64,000 nt of DNA. Origin: Acinetobacter portensis (GTDB lineage: Bacteria > Pseudomonadota > Gammaproteobacteria > Pseudomonadales > Moraxellaceae). The notes beneath the pieces are model-generated. The model was given only the letters and a program-made list of their open reading frames with translations. It was not told where the DNA came from and did not search any database. A program made the position numbers and the translations under genes. Position 1 is the first letter of the stretch. Each line of letters starts with the position of its first letter. Of the stretch, positions 8,588 to 19,464 are shown piece after piece. The DNA lies in the NCBI RefSeq assembly GCF_009372215.1, contig NZ_LWRV01000040.1, positions 1 to 64,000 of the forward strand. Reading direction: 5' to 3'.

Positions 8588-8695
8588 CATGCCAGCTTAA
8601 ATAATAGAATAAGTATGATTGTAAACTTAACTTGAAATCTTAAAAATGCAAGTAAATTGAACTTCGTCTTGTGTTAATTTTTATACTTAATCATT

Positions 8696-9436
8696 TTACA
8701 TCTTCTGTAAACGTTCTTTTAACAGAGGTAAATGACGGCGGCTGACAGATAATTTTTCTTCTAATCCACGACATTTCACCTGATATTGACCAGAGCTAAC
8801 AAGCTCCAAACCACTCAGAAATTTGACTGAAACCAAAGCATTACGATGAATTCTAATAAAATTTTCACCAAATTCTTGTTCAAGCTCCTTTAATGTCTCA
8901 TCAATAAGAACAGTTCCATTCTTATGACGAACAGTGACATATTTTTGATCTGCTAAAAAATAATAAATATTTTCCACAGGAATAAGTTCGACGCCTCGAA
9001 AGGTCTTTGCCACAATTTGTGTGCGCTGATTATTTAGTTCTTCCATATTTTCTTTTTGTTTTATATTACTCAGCTGAGCTTGAGTAAGTTTGGTTAAGTG
9101 ATCTAATACGACTTGTAAATCTTGTTTTAGCACAGGTTTAAGTAAATATCCATCTACTTGAGATTTAAAAGCATTTAATGCATATTCATCATAAGCCGTA
9201 CAAAAAACAATCGCAGGCATTAAACCCAAATCACGCAAGCGTTTTGCACAGCTTAACCCATCCATTTCAGGCATTTGAATATCAAGTAAAATAATATCTG
9301 GATGATGAATCTGAGCCAGTTCAATCGCTTCTTGACCATGTGACGCTGTTGCCACAACCCGATGACCCAGTTGTTCGACCAATCTTGATAATCTTTGTAC
9401 TGCTAAAGATTCATCATCACAAATCAATATATCCAT
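8696..9436 (-). CDS. algR: LytTR-family response regulator AlgR
   Basis: A 246-aa two-component regulator. The receiver domain (about 1-115) has the acidic pair Asp7/Asp8 and the phosphoacceptor Asp52 in LLDIQMPEMDG, plus the conserved Lys of LLKPV. A LytTR DNA-binding domain fills about residues 140-246 (FIRIHRNALVS segment). It lies 49 bp after the algZ gene and ahead of hemC, the same order as fimS-algR-hemC in Pseudomonas, where AlgR controls twitching motility and virulence functions. The regulon in this organism is not deducible from the window. Confidence 0.9.
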   Translation of the reverse strand: MDILICDDESLAVQRLSRLVEQLGHRVVATASHGQEAIELAQIHHPDIILLDIQMPEMDGLSCAKRLRDLGLMPAIVFCTAYDEYALNAFKSQVDGYLLKPVLKQDLQVVLDHLTKLTQAQLSNIKQKENMEELNNQRTQIVAKTFRGVELIPVENIYYFLADQKYVTVRHKNGTVLIDETLKELEQEFGENFIRIHRNALVSVKFLSGLELVSSGQYQVKCRGLEEKLSVSRRHLPLLKERLQKM

Positions 9437-9485
9437 ACATATATCTACCCAATTGATTTAAAAGGATTAAAAACCATAAAACGCA

Positions 9486-10601
9486 TTATTTGTATTTATA
9501 TTGAATAACGGTTGTATATGTTTGACTTCCAGCAAATGTTCTAAATTTCACAGAACGTCCATAGTATGCTTGCAAACGCTGTTTAATATTTTTTGTTGCT
9601 ATCCCGTGGCTTTGATGTTGTTCTATATCATTAATTATAAAAGGATTCGTAACGACTATATTGACATAATTATCTAAAACTTCAACTAATATACTAATTG
9701 TACTTTTTGCTAAAATTTTCTCTACTCCATGGAAAATACTATTTTCAAGAAGTGGTTGCAAAGTAAGCAATGGAATTTGCACTTGGGTAAAAACTTGCTT
9801 ATTTTCAAATTTCCAATCTACATTTAAGCGATTACCTAAACGAATTTGCTCTATTTCTAAATACTTTTGACATAATTCAATTTCATCTTCCAGTGTTACA
9901 AGCTTTAATTCTTGCAAACTTGCCCGAAATAAACGCGACAAATTTAACAACATCTGTTCTGCCTTATCAGGATCTATCGCAATTAAACTAATGACATTAT
10001 TTAAGCTATTAAATAAAAAGTGAGGATGTATTCGTGCTTGCAATGCATCAACCCTTGAACGCAATTCACTATGTTGCTGTTGCACCCATTGTTCGCGTAC
10101 GTATAAATATCTAAAGCAGAATGCACCAAGTAAAATACCGTAACCTAAATGTAAGCCAATATGATTCAATAAAATATTTAAGCTTAAATTCTCTAAACCT
10201 AAGTTTTCACCTACATATTTAAAAAAATTCAGACCGACTGTTGTTGATAAAATAATCAGTTGCAATAATAAAAAACCAAGAATAAAAGATTGTGCTAAAT
10301 GCAATTTAGTTAGAATTTTTTTAAAATATTCAATGAGCGTCACAAAACATAGAAGTACCCAATCAATATAAAGCACATATTGAATAAAGCGCTCAAAGCT
10401 TAGCCCCGACCACCCTCGTGCTTCTGCCAAGACCAAAACCAGTGCCAATAAAACACTGCCAATAAATAATTCAATTAAATATTGCCAACGACCCATTTTC
10501 GTTAAAAAATAGATTGAATGATTTTCCCCCTGCATATGTGCAAAAGTTTGATCGACTTGTTTTTCGGTAAGTGTTTCCGAATTTGCTATACTACTTTGCA
10601 T
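9486..10601 (-). CDS. algZ: Sensor histidine kinase AlgZ/FimS (LytS-like)
   Basis: Membrane sensor paired with AlgR. Starting at MQSSIANS gives 371 aa: four to five hydrophobic segments, then the His_kinase domain with the H-box ARIHPHFLFNSLNN and the N-box LLENSIFHGV. The G-box region is reduced (SHGIATKNIKQRL), which is common in this LytS-like group. The longer frame would begin inside the argH start region, so the ATG at 10601 was preferred, although no strong ribosome-binding site precedes it. Only 29 bp separate it from divergent argH, so the two promoters must overlap the opposite coding sequence. Confidence 0.87.
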   Translation of the reverse strand: MQSSIANSETLTEKQVDQTFAHMQGENHSIYFLTKMGRWQYLIELFIGSVLLALVLVLAEARGWSGLSFERFIQYVLYIDWVLLCFVTLIEYFKKILTKLHLAQSFILGFLLLQLIILSTTVGLNFFKYVGENLGLENLSLNILLNHIGLHLGYGILLGAFCFRYLYVREQWVQQQHSELRSRVDALQARIHPHFLFNSLNNVISLIAIDPDKAEQMLLNLSRLFRASLQELKLVTLEDEIELCQKYLEIEQIRLGNRLNVDWKFENKQVFTQVQIPLLTLQPLLENSIFHGVEKILAKSTISILVEVLDNYVNIVVTNPFIINDIEQHQSHGIATKNIKQRLQAYYGRSVKFRTFAGSQTYTTVIQYKYK

Positions 10602-10630
10602 ATTATCGCTTTTTATTCTATTGAGCCGAC

Positions 10631-12061
10631 ATGACCACATCTTCTAATTCCTCAAATCCGTCACAAGCCCAAACATCGGGTATGTGGGGCGGTCGTTTCT
10701 CTGAAGCTACTGATGCATTTGTTGCTGAATTTACAGCATCTGTTCAATTTGACCAACGCTTTTATAAACAAGATATTGCAGGTTCTATTGCACATGCAAC
10801 TATGCTTGCAAAAGTTGGTGTTTTAACTGAAACAGAACGTGATGACATCATCAATGGTTTAACCACTATTAAATCTGAAATTGAAGCGGGCAACTTTGAG
10901 TGGCGCATCGATTTAGAAGATGTTCACATGAATATCGAGTCTCGTTTAACTCAACGTATCGGTATTACAGGTAAAAAACTGCATACAGGTCGTAGCCGTA
11001 ATGACCAAGTTGCAACCGACATCCGTTTATATGTACGTGATGAAATTGATGCAATTTTACAATTACTTGAAAAATTACAAAAAGGCATTTTAAGTTTAGC
11101 GGCTAAAAACACCCAAACGATTATGCCAGGTTTCACACATCTTCAAACTGCACAGCCTGTGACGTTTGGTCATCATTTAATGGCTTGGTTTGAAATGCTT
11201 GTTCGTGACTCTGAGCGTTTAATTGACTGCCGTAAACGTGTGAATCGTTTACCTTTAGGTTCGGCTGCACTTGCAGGTACAACGTATCCAATCGAGCGTG
11301 AATATACTGCTGAACTTTTAGGTTTCGAAGCTGTATGTGAAAACTCATTAGATGCTGTTTCTGACCGTGACTTTGGTATTGAATTCAATGCTGCGGCATC
11401 GTTAATTATGATGCATTTATCACGCATGTCTGAAGAAATGATTCTGTGGACTTCGGCTCAGTTCAAATTTGTGAACATTCCTGACCGTTTCTGCACGGGC
11501 TCATCAATCATGCCACAAAAGAAAAACCCAGACGTTCCTGAGTTAATCCGTGGTAAAACGGGTCGTGTGTATGGAGACTTAATGAGTCTTTTAACACTCA
11601 TGAAAGGTCAACCATTGGCGTACAACAAAGACAACCAAGAAGACAAAGAACCATTATTTGATGCAATTGATACTGTTCGTGGCTCATTGATGGCATTTGC
11701 GGACATGATTCCTGCATTGGTTCCAAATATCGAAATCATGCGTGAAGCTGCATTACGTGGTTTCTCTACAGCAACAGACCTTGCTGACTACCTCGTAAAA
11801 AATGGCGTTGCTTTCCGTGATGCACATGAAATTGTCGGTAAAGCCGTTGCTTTAGGTGTTGCTGAATCTAAAGATTTATCTGAATTAACATTAGAACAGC
11901 TTCAACAGTTCTCTGACTTGATTCAAGCTGATGTTTTCGAAAAAGCATTAACACTTGAAGCTTCTGTAAATGCACGTAATCACATTGGTGGTACTGCGCC
12001 TGCGCAAGTTGAAGCAGCTATTGCTCGTGCTTACACTCGCTTAGAAAAGCTTTACGCTTAA
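10631..12061 (+). CDS. argH: Argininosuccinate lyase
   Basis: Last enzyme of arginine synthesis, splitting argininosuccinate into arginine and fumarate. The 476-aa protein has [17 protein letters not shown] near the N-terminus, [13 protein letters not shown], and the superfamily signature [11 protein letters not shown] with the catalytic Ser loop. The N-terminal 17 residues (Ser/Asn/Gln rich) precede the part conserved in E. coli; an ATG at MWGGRF is an alternative start. It is divergent from algZ, as argH is in Pseudomonas. Confidence 0.97.
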   Translation: MTTSSNSSNPSQAQTSGMWGGRFSEATDAFVAEFTASVQFDQRFYKQDIAGSIAHATMLAKVGVLTETERDDIINGLTTIKSEIEAGNFEWRIDLEDVHMNIESRLTQRIGITGKKLHTGRSRNDQVATDIRLYVRDEIDAILQLLEKLQKGILSLAAKNTQTIMPGFTHLQTAQPVTFGHHLMAWFEMLVRDSERLIDCRKRVNRLPLGSAALAGTTYPIEREYTAELLGFEAVCENSLDAVSDRDFGIEFNAAASLIMMHLSRMSEEMILWTSAQFKFVNIPDRFCTGSSIMPQKKNPDVPELIRGKTGRVYGDLMSLLTLMKGQPLAYNKDNQEDKEPLFDAIDTVRGSLMAFADMIPALVPNIEIMREAALRGFSTATDLADYLVKNGVAFRDAHEIVGKAVALGVAESKDLSELTLEQLQQFSDLIQADVFEKALTLEASVNARNHIGGTAPAQVEAAIARAYTRLEKLYA

Positions 12062-12088
12062 ATTTTACGTTAAATTCGGAGTATTGAT

Positions 12089-12361
12089 ATGTCTCGACAA
12101 GTTTTTTGCCGTAAGTATCAACAAGAAATGGAAGCTTTAGATTTTGCACCGTTCCCAGGTGCAAAGGGTCAAGAATTATTTGACTCTGTATCTAAGCAAG
12201 CTTGGCAAGAATGGTTAAAACATCAAACAACGCTTATTAACGAAAAGCGTTTAAACGTATTTGAACCAGATGCGAAAAAGTTTCTTGAAGAACAACGTGA
12301 GAAATTCTTCAGTAATGATGCATCTTTAGAAAAAGCTGAAGGCCTAAAGCCTGAGGCGTGA
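12089..12361 (+). CDS. yggX: Probable Fe(2+)-trafficking protein
   Basis: A 90-aa YggX family protein, linked to iron handling and protection of Fe-S clusters from oxidation. Recognisable features are the N-terminal [19 protein letters not shown] with the single conserved Cys7, the central [12 protein letters not shown] and the LINEKRLN segment. The ATG follows GGAG at 8 bases. It lies 27 bp after argH in the same direction and may be read from the argH promoter. A hairpin-rich 3' region and a strong terminator follow. Confidence 0.95.
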   Translation: MSRQVFCRKYQQEMEALDFAPFPGAKGQELFDSVSKQAWQEWLKHQTTLINEKRLNVFEPDAKKFLEEQREKFFSNDASLEKAEGLKPEA

Positions 12362-12365
12362 TTCA

Positions 12366-12475
12366 GCGGAGCACTGCTCCGCCACGCCGCAAGATGAGAA
12401 GCTATGCTTGAGTGAAAACTTAAAGTACTGCTTTAAGTTTTATGCAAGACAAGGACAATGTCCGCGTAGCTTTTA
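12366..12475 (+). repeat. Stacked hairpins in the yggX 3' region
   Basis: Directly after the yggX stop three inverted repeats follow one another: GCGGAGC/GCTCCGC (12366-12382), a perfect 11-bp AAAACTTAAAG/CTTTAAGTTTT with a 5-base loop (12415-12441), and GGACA/TGTCC (12453-12463). The segment is more G+C-rich than the surrounding intergenic DNA. No reading frame of note is present. It could be a 3' UTR structure or a dispersed intergenic repeat of the genus; the repeat status cannot be tested inside one window. Confidence 0.55.
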
Positions 12476-12562
12476 ACTTGAGAAGCTCTCTGAATTGAGA
12501 GCTTCTCTTTTTTTTAAGCGCTACTCTAAAAATTACACAAGACAAGCGAAGCGCGTAGTTTC
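12443..12562 (+). repeat. Two copies of a CAAGACAAG...GCGTAG motif
   Basis: GCAAGACAAG followed by the mini-hairpin GGACAATGTCC and GCGTAGCTTT (about 12444-12473) recurs as ACAAGACAAG, mini-hairpin GCGAAGCGC and GTAGTTT (about 12538-12560). The flanks are conserved while the hairpin between them differs, which suggests a structural repeat rather than a simple duplication. Confidence 0.5.
12480..12515 (+). terminator. Strong intrinsic terminator of argH-yggX
   Basis: A perfect 11-bp stem GAGAAGCTCTC/GAGAGCTTCTC with a 6-base loop is followed by eight T residues on the plus strand. Confidence 0.9.
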
Positions 12563-12569
12563 AAATGTC

Positions 12570-12599
12570 AAAAAGGAGTCTTCATAAGACTCCTTTTTT
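12570..12599 (+). terminator. Second intrinsic terminator downstream of yggX
   Basis: An 11-bp stem AAAGGAGTCTT/AAGACTCCTTT with a CAT loop runs into a T tract; the 5' side carries an A tract, so it may also act on the minus strand. It lies 55 bp beyond the first terminator, with the second copy of the short repeat between them. Confidence 0.8.
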
Positions 12600-12868
12600 A
12601 TGCATGACTTTATTTATCTATGACAAACAGAGCCTACAATTCTAACTATTCAAAATAAAGTCTATCGCCTTTTATCAGATTTTTTTAATATCTTGAGTTT
12701 TCAAATGATGGTTGTTTACAGCATTATTCGCCCAAATGCATCTACTCTAAGACTAATGACTTCATCCAATTTGTATCAAAATCATTGAATGTAATTTCCA
12801 CATACATTCGTATATAAAACATTACATTAGAATACAATAAGCCACATGATTTATTCTAAATACCCACC
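12600..12868. other. Non-coding AT-rich stretch
   Basis: Between the yggX terminators and the candidate small RNA I find no reading frame with a ribosome-binding site, no tRNA and no strong inverted repeat. The stretch is AT-rich and may hold the upstream promoter elements of the small RNA candidate. Confidence 0.6.
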
Positions 12869-12880
12869 TATACTTAATTT

Positions 12881-12956
12881 CATAGACGGTACCTATCTCC
12901 ATTGATACCGTACTAATTTTAGTCTCAGACTTCCCCCAAAGTCTGAGATTTTTTTT
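12881..12956 (+). ncRNA. Candidate small RNA (about 75 nt) with own promoter and terminator
   Basis: A TATACT -10 box at 12869-12874 would start transcription near 12881; the -35 region (TGATTT, 16 bp upstream) is poor. The predicted transcript holds a hairpin ACGGTA/TACCGT (12886-12911) and ends in a textbook terminator, stem TCTCAGACTT/AAGTCTGAGA (12923-12948) followed by eight T residues. No protein-coding gene on the plus strand precedes this terminator for more than 500 bp, and two other terminators intervene, so a separate transcript is the simplest explanation. Expression is not shown by the sequence alone. Confidence 0.4.
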
Positions 12957-12983
12957 ATCCAAAATTCAGTGGAATTCATCCAC

Positions 12984-13012
12984 AATAAAAAAGCCCCTAG
13001 TAAACTAGAGAC
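12984..13012 (-). terminator. Intrinsic terminator of phoU
   Basis: On the minus strand an 8-bp stem GTCTCTAG/CTAGGGGC, containing two G-U pairs, with a 4-base loop is followed by six T residues, about 30 bases past the phoU stop. Confidence 0.75.
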
Positions 13013-13042
13013 CTTCCCAAATATATTTATTTCTAAAATGAA

Positions 13043-13765
13043 TTATTTTTCCTGAACTTTTTGTTCAATTTCTTTTACGCTTGTATGGCGAACATCTAAT
13101 CCTTTCACCATATAAATCACTTGTTCTGAAATATTACGCGCATGATCACCAACACGCTCTAAAGAACGTAGAACCCACATTACATTCATTACACGTGCAA
13201 TATGACGCGGATCTTCCATCATATAGGTCATTAATGTACGCATCGCAGACTGATATTCACGGTCAATATCGGCATCTGCAAGTAATACACGTAATGCTTG
13301 ATCGACATCTAAACGTGCAAATGCATCTAAAGCATCATGAATCATGATGCGTACTTGATTACCAATATGACGTGTTTCCATATAACCACGTGGCGAACCA
13401 CCTTCTTCACAAAGGTTTTGTGCAATACGTGCAATTTTTGCTGCTTCATCGCCAATACGCTCTAGATCTGTATTGGCTTTTGACATTGCAATCACCATAC
13501 GTAAATCAATTGCAGCAGGATGACGTCGCGCTAAAATCAATGTTAAAGCTTCATCAATTTCAGTTTCTAATCGATTAACCACATTATCTTGAAACTGAGT
13601 TTCTATTGCTAATGTTGCATCTGTATCAAGTAAAGAACGAATTGCACTTGCGACCTGCTGTTCAACTAAGCCGCCCATCGTCATAAATTTTGTATTTACA
13701 TCTCTTAATTCTTCATTAAATTGAGAAGATATATGATAATTCAGCACTGGATTGGTCGGACTCAA
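13043..13765 (-). CDS. phoU: Phosphate signalling protein PhoU
   Basis: A 240-aa all-helical protein that links the Pst phosphate transporter to the PhoR/PhoB system and represses the Pho regulon when phosphate is plentiful. Two PhoU repeats are visible, each with the metal-binding pattern: ERIGDEAAKIARIAQ in the first half and ERVGDHARNISEQVIY in the second. The start is TTG with GGAG eight bases upstream; the first ATG inside is far downstream. No pst genes flank it. A Pho-box-like site precedes it, suggesting it is itself part of the Pho regulon. Confidence 0.95.
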   Translation of the reverse strand: MSPTNPVLNYHISSQFNEELRDVNTKFMTMGGLVEQQVASAIRSLLDTDATLAIETQFQDNVVNRLETEIDEALTLILARRHPAAIDLRMVIAMSKANTDLERIGDEAAKIARIAQNLCEEGGSPRGYMETRHIGNQVRIMIHDALDAFARLDVDQALRVLLADADIDREYQSAMRTLMTYMMEDPRHIARVMNVMWVLRSLERVGDHARNISEQVIYMVKGLDVRHTSVKEIEQKVQEK

Positions 13766-13811
13766 GGAATATACTCCACGGCAACAGACTTATAAATTTA
13801 TAATGGGGAAC

Positions 13812-13846
13812 ATTAAAGCATAAATATGATGAACCTTTTATGACAG
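13812..13846 (-). promoter_or_regulatory. Pho box and -10 element of phoU
   Basis: The minus strand reads CTGTCATAAAAGGTTCAT (13829-13846), against the PhoB consensus CTGTCAT-A/T-rich-CTGTCAT: the first heptamer and spacer are perfect, the second keeps four of seven bases. Eleven bases further is TTTAAT (13812-13817), a five-of-six -10 box at the spacing used by PhoB-activated promoters. The start codon follows about 45 bases later. Confidence 0.6.
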
Positions 13847-13889
13847 TATTCGGTCACCGATCGACTGATAAAAACATCCTATAAATCGA

Positions 13890-15233
13890 TTATTTTTCTA
13901 CAAGCCAAGCATTCACTTCTTTTAATGCACTTTCATTCAATTGTCCCACTGAAGCTTTCAATCTCAAAACATTTACAATGTAATCATACTTTGCATTCAC
14001 ATAATCTTGCTTGGTTGAAAAAGCATTACGCTGAGCTAAAAGCACATCAACCATGGTTTTTAAGCCTTCGTTATATTGTGCTTTTGATGCTTTTGATACG
14101 GTTTCCGATGATTCCATTGCGGCTTTTCTAGCGTCTAGTTTTGCCTGATCTGTTTCTACTTGTAAATACGATTTTTTAACATCTGTATTGGCTTTTAACA
14201 TTGCAGCATCTAATTGTGCTTGTGCTTTTTTTGCATTTACAGATGCTTTTTGCACGTTCTTTTTGACACGTCCGCCACTAAAAATATTCCAATTGACCTC
14301 TACACCAATTTGATCAAATTCACCATTTTGCGACATTAAACTTTCAGGTGTTTGTTTGGTATATCCATAGGTTCCAACCGCTTCAACTTGAGGATATTTT
14401 GCAGCTCGCTCAACGCGTACACCATCTTCAGCATATTGATATTGCAAGCGTGCTTGTTGAATACCTAAATTTTGCTGCTTCGCTAAATCTGTCCAATCTT
14501 GCAGTTTTTCAGGAATGGGTTTCTGAAATTTAAAATCATCTCTAAGCACAGCTAAGTTTTCACGATATGAACCGATGAGCTGCGATAATTGTTCTTGTGC
14601 CAATACCAATTGAACATGCGATGAAATTCGATTTGCTCGTGCATTTTGATATTGTGCATTGGCTTCACTGACATCACTTTTTGCAACAAGACCTTCTCTT
14701 AACTTTGCATTCATCATGTTATGTTGCTCAAGTAAGGCTTTTTCTTCTTGTAGATATGCGGCTGTTAAAGATTGCTGTCTCAGCACATTAAAATATGATT
14801 CAGACACATTTAAAATATGATCTTGTTGTTGTGATTTTAAAGTTGCTTCACTCAAATTCACCGATGTTTTGACTTGCTTTAAAGCTTCCCAAGCATCCCA
14901 CCGAAACAAAGGCTGACGAGCAGTTAAAGATACTTGTCGCGTTGTAGATGATGATGACATCAAATTATCTGAATTCACCTCAGGTACACCAGGAATAGAA
15001 ATACTATTCATATCCTGACTTTTTCTCGTGATATTTCCTGAAAATGTGACTGTAGGTAAAAGATTACCTTTCGCAATACCTAAATTAAGCTGATCTGCCT
15101 CATATTGCAGGATATTTGCTTGCCAATTGGGATCTGAGTTTTGTGCTCGCTCATAAGCATTCACTAAGTCTAATGCGTTTACCCAAGGGCTCATTACAGC
15201 AAGAGATAAAAAGCATAAAAAGTTTTTCTTCAT
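13890..15233 (-). CDS. tolC: TolC-family outer-membrane efflux protein
   Basis: A 447-aa outer-membrane channel protein for tripartite efflux and type I secretion. It begins with a signal peptide (MKKNFLCFLSLAVMSPWVNA), and the mature part shows the duplicated OEP repeats: LVNAYERAQNSDPNW at the start of the first half and long amphipathic helices rich in Ala and Gln, with the second repeat beginning near QQNLGIQQARLQ. Length and start match TolC (called AbuO in A. baumannii, from memory). It stands alone, with no adaptor or inner-membrane pump gene next to it, as is usual for a shared TolC. Confidence 0.92.
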   Translation of the reverse strand: MKKNFLCFLSLAVMSPWVNALDLVNAYERAQNSDPNWQANILQYEADQLNLGIAKGNLLPTVTFSGNITRKSQDMNSISIPGVPEVNSDNLMSSSSTTRQVSLTARQPLFRWDAWEALKQVKTSVNLSEATLKSQQQDHILNVSESYFNVLRQQSLTAAYLQEEKALLEQHNMMNAKLREGLVAKSDVSEANAQYQNARANRISSHVQLVLAQEQLSQLIGSYRENLAVLRDDFKFQKPIPEKLQDWTDLAKQQNLGIQQARLQYQYAEDGVRVERAAKYPQVEAVGTYGYTKQTPESLMSQNGEFDQIGVEVNWNIFSGGRVKKNVQKASVNAKKAQAQLDAAMLKANTDVKKSYLQVETDQAKLDARKAAMESSETVSKASKAQYNEGLKTMVDVLLAQRNAFSTKQDYVNAKYDYIVNVLRLKASVGQLNESALKEVNAWLVEK

Positions 15234-15520
15234 TGTTTTACTTAAACCCTTACGATATTTAGCTAAGTTGCCGATAACACTTTGTATTCAATCAATAACA
15301 TCACAAATTTAAAAGCTTAAATACCATTTTTATGTATATTTTTCACATCTTTTTAAATCTAAATTTGCTTTCACAAGATATTGCCATAATTACAACAGTA
15401 TTTACGTTCACATTCACTCATTAACGAAATCAGCTCATAAAAGCCACAATCATTCTCCATGTTTCAGCGATAAAATAGTTCTTTCAGTTTAGTTGGTCTG
15501 TTTTTTTTGCATGAGTTCTA

Positions 15521-16549
15521 GTGAAATATAAAGTTTTTTACATCATCATTATTCTAAGCATCTTAGGCTTTATGCTTAGCTTAGTTGCATGCCAAAAATC
15601 TGACCCACCACCTGTTCAAATAAAAGAAGCTCACGAATCTCCTGTTACTATTGACTTAACGTATCTGTGCAATCATCTCAGCAAAGAAATGCAAGATATC
15701 GATAACACTCGCACAACTTTTGCCTTAGAGCAAATTAATCAAAAATTAAAAACGTGTTTGCCTCTTTTAGACTTCAAACAACAGTTATATCTCATGCATT
15801 TAAGTACTCAAATGTACAAAAAATTTCTAACGGTACAACGTACACCAGAAGAAAAAAATGCTTTTAATTCTTTCGCTTTAGATATGGCACAACATCCAAC
15901 AATTCAGCAAAGCCATCATCAAAATTTTAGTTTAAGAGATCAATATTTACTTAAACATAAAGGACAAGCTTATATCGAGCTACATGAAACAGATCAACAC
16001 CAACTTGTTTATCGACGTAGCCCGCAATATCTTGCGCGTATATTTGCACCGTATTTTCCAAAAGCTGAACGAACCTTCATTGAAAATTTAGCTCAGCAAA
16101 ATATGCACAACTTATTTAGAAATAATCGAATTGTGCCAGATGCCAATGAAATTTCAGAGCGTGCATTATTTTGGGAAAATTATGTAAAACAATTTCCTCA
16201 AAGCATCTATATTCAACAAGCAAAATACCTTTATCTGACCTATAGCCAACTGCTCTTTAAAGGAACAGCTAAAGATCCTGTCTCTGATACATATTTAGGT
16301 GAGTCTTCTATTCAAGGCGATCATTTATTGGCGATAGAAAAGCTCGCAAAGCTAGATCATTCTCAGCTTTCAGAACAAGCGAGATACTTTTTAAAATTCA
16401 TTCAATTGCCTCCAAATGTAAAACGCAATCAAACAGGTTCAAGTCAATTGTCCTCACAACTAAGTCATTACTTAAATTTAAAAATCATCACTTTTAATCA
16501 ATATTTTGATTGTTTTTCAGATGCCATTTGCCTTCAACGTACATCTTAA
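15521..16549 (+). CDS. Putative lipoprotein of unknown function
   Basis: A 342-aa protein starting at GTG. The first 23 residues form a hydrophobic signal ending in the lipobox LVAC, so Cys24 would be lipidated; residue +2 is Gln, compatible with outer-membrane sorting. The mature part is hydrophilic, rich in Gln, Leu and His, with helical repeats and four further Cys residues, two of them near the C-terminus. I recognise no domain. It lies between divergent tolC and the thiC riboswitch, with no partner gene in its direction. The coding sequence keeps the codon use of its neighbours. Confidence 0.7.
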   Translation: MKYKVFYIIIILSILGFMLSLVACQKSDPPPVQIKEAHESPVTIDLTYLCNHLSKEMQDIDNTRTTFALEQINQKLKTCLPLLDFKQQLYLMHLSTQMYKKFLTVQRTPEEKNAFNSFALDMAQHPTIQQSHHQNFSLRDQYLLKHKGQAYIELHETDQHQLVYRRSPQYLARIFAPYFPKAERTFIENLAQQNMHNLFRNNRIVPDANEISERALFWENYVKQFPQSIYIQQAKYLYLTYSQLLFKGTAKDPVSDTYLGESSIQGDHLLAIEKLAKLDHSQLSEQARYFLKFIQLPPNVKRNQTGSSQLSSQLSHYLNLKIITFNQYFDCFSDAICLQRTS

Positions 16550-16638
16550 TTTTTATACTTTATCACTTACAATTTAAAGAAAATGCAGATAAAACCAACT
16601 CTGCTTTTCAGTTCACTTCATGCTACTATCTGCAAATC

Positions 16639-16754
16639 GCTTGACGGAGCGCGAGTAAAAACTCGCTGAGATCACTTTAATAAAGCCCATGGCTTTTATT
16701 TGATGGTGAGTACCGTTGAACCTGATCAGGTTAATACCTGCGTAGGAATCAAGC
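16639..16754 (+). promoter_or_regulatory. TPP riboswitch (THI element)
   Basis: The conserved core CTGAGATCAC and the ACCTGATCAGGTTAATACCTGCGTAGG block of the thiamine pyrophosphate aptamer are present, closed by a P1 stem GCTTGA (16639-16644) with TCAAGC (16749-16754). A long variable P3 stem lies around 16678-16700. It sits 104 bases before thiC, so thiamine pyrophosphate should lower thiC expression. No clear terminator hairpin follows, which favours control of translation, with the AAGGA site near 16848 as the likely target. Confidence 0.95.
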
Positions 16755-16795
16755 CAATCTAAAAACTGAAGCCTCAATTTATCTTATTTCTATAG

Positions 16796-18754
<1,959 letters not shown>

Positions 18755-18832
18755 ATGAGCAAAAAATAGTTTGTATTCATCAAAAACTCAGTTAGGATGA
18801 AATCAGGTTTTAATTATCCTAATGAATAAATT

Positions 18833-19453
18833 ATGAATATTATTAAACAAGCAACATATGGAAAAAACTCATTAAATATTCACAAACGTGAATATTTATA
18901 TCGTGGTTTTATCCAAGTTGAAAAAGTTAGCCTAGCGCATCAATTGTTTAATCAAACTTCATATACATCTGTTATTCAGCGTGAACTTGTTCATCGTCCT
19001 GAAGCCGCAGGTGTCCTTCTTTATGATGATGAACAACAAAAATTTGCATTAATTGAGCAGTTTCGAGTGGGTGCTATGGATGATGAAAGTTCTCCATGGC
19101 AACTTGAGATTATTGCGGGTGTACTCGATGGTGATGAATCACCTGAAAGTTGTATCCGTAGAGAATCTTTAGAAGAATCTGGATGTGAAGTAGATGACTT
19201 AGAGCATCTCTTTACATTTTACCCATCTGCTGGCGCTTGCTCAGAACTTTTTCATTTATATAGTGCTCAAGTTAAATTACCCAAAGAGGGTGGCATTTTT
19301 GGTATGCCAGATGAAGGGGAAAATATCTTACTTCATTTGATTAGCTATCAAGACTTAGCCACACTTTTAACAAATGGACGTTTAAGAAATGCACCTGTCA
19401 TTATGGCTTTACAATGGTTAAAACAACATATTAAAACCATAAAGGATGTCTAA
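18833..19453 (+). CDS. nudF: ADP-ribose pyrophosphatase, Nudix family
   Basis: A 206-aa Nudix hydrolase. The Nudix box (G-X5-E-X7-R-E-X2-E-E-X-G) is complete, running from the Gly of GVLDGDE to SLEESG, and the ELIxxG-like motif IIAG precedes it, as in ADP-ribose pyrophosphatases. It splits ADP-ribose into AMP and ribose 5-phosphate. It begins 78 bp after thiC and is followed at 11 bp by cpdA; nudF next to cpdA also occurs in E. coli, which supports the assignment. Confidence 0.9.
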   Translation: MNIIKQATYGKNSLNIHKREYLYRGFIQVEKVSLAHQLFNQTSYTSVIQRELVHRPEAAGVLLYDDEQQKFALIEQFRVGAMDDESSPWQLEIIAGVLDGDESPESCIRRESLEESGCEVDDLEHLFTFYPSAGACSELFHLYSAQVKLPKEGGIFGMPDEGENILLHLISYQDLATLLTNGRLRNAPVIMALQWLKQHIKTIKDV

Positions 19454-19464
19454 AGGGGATGGAC

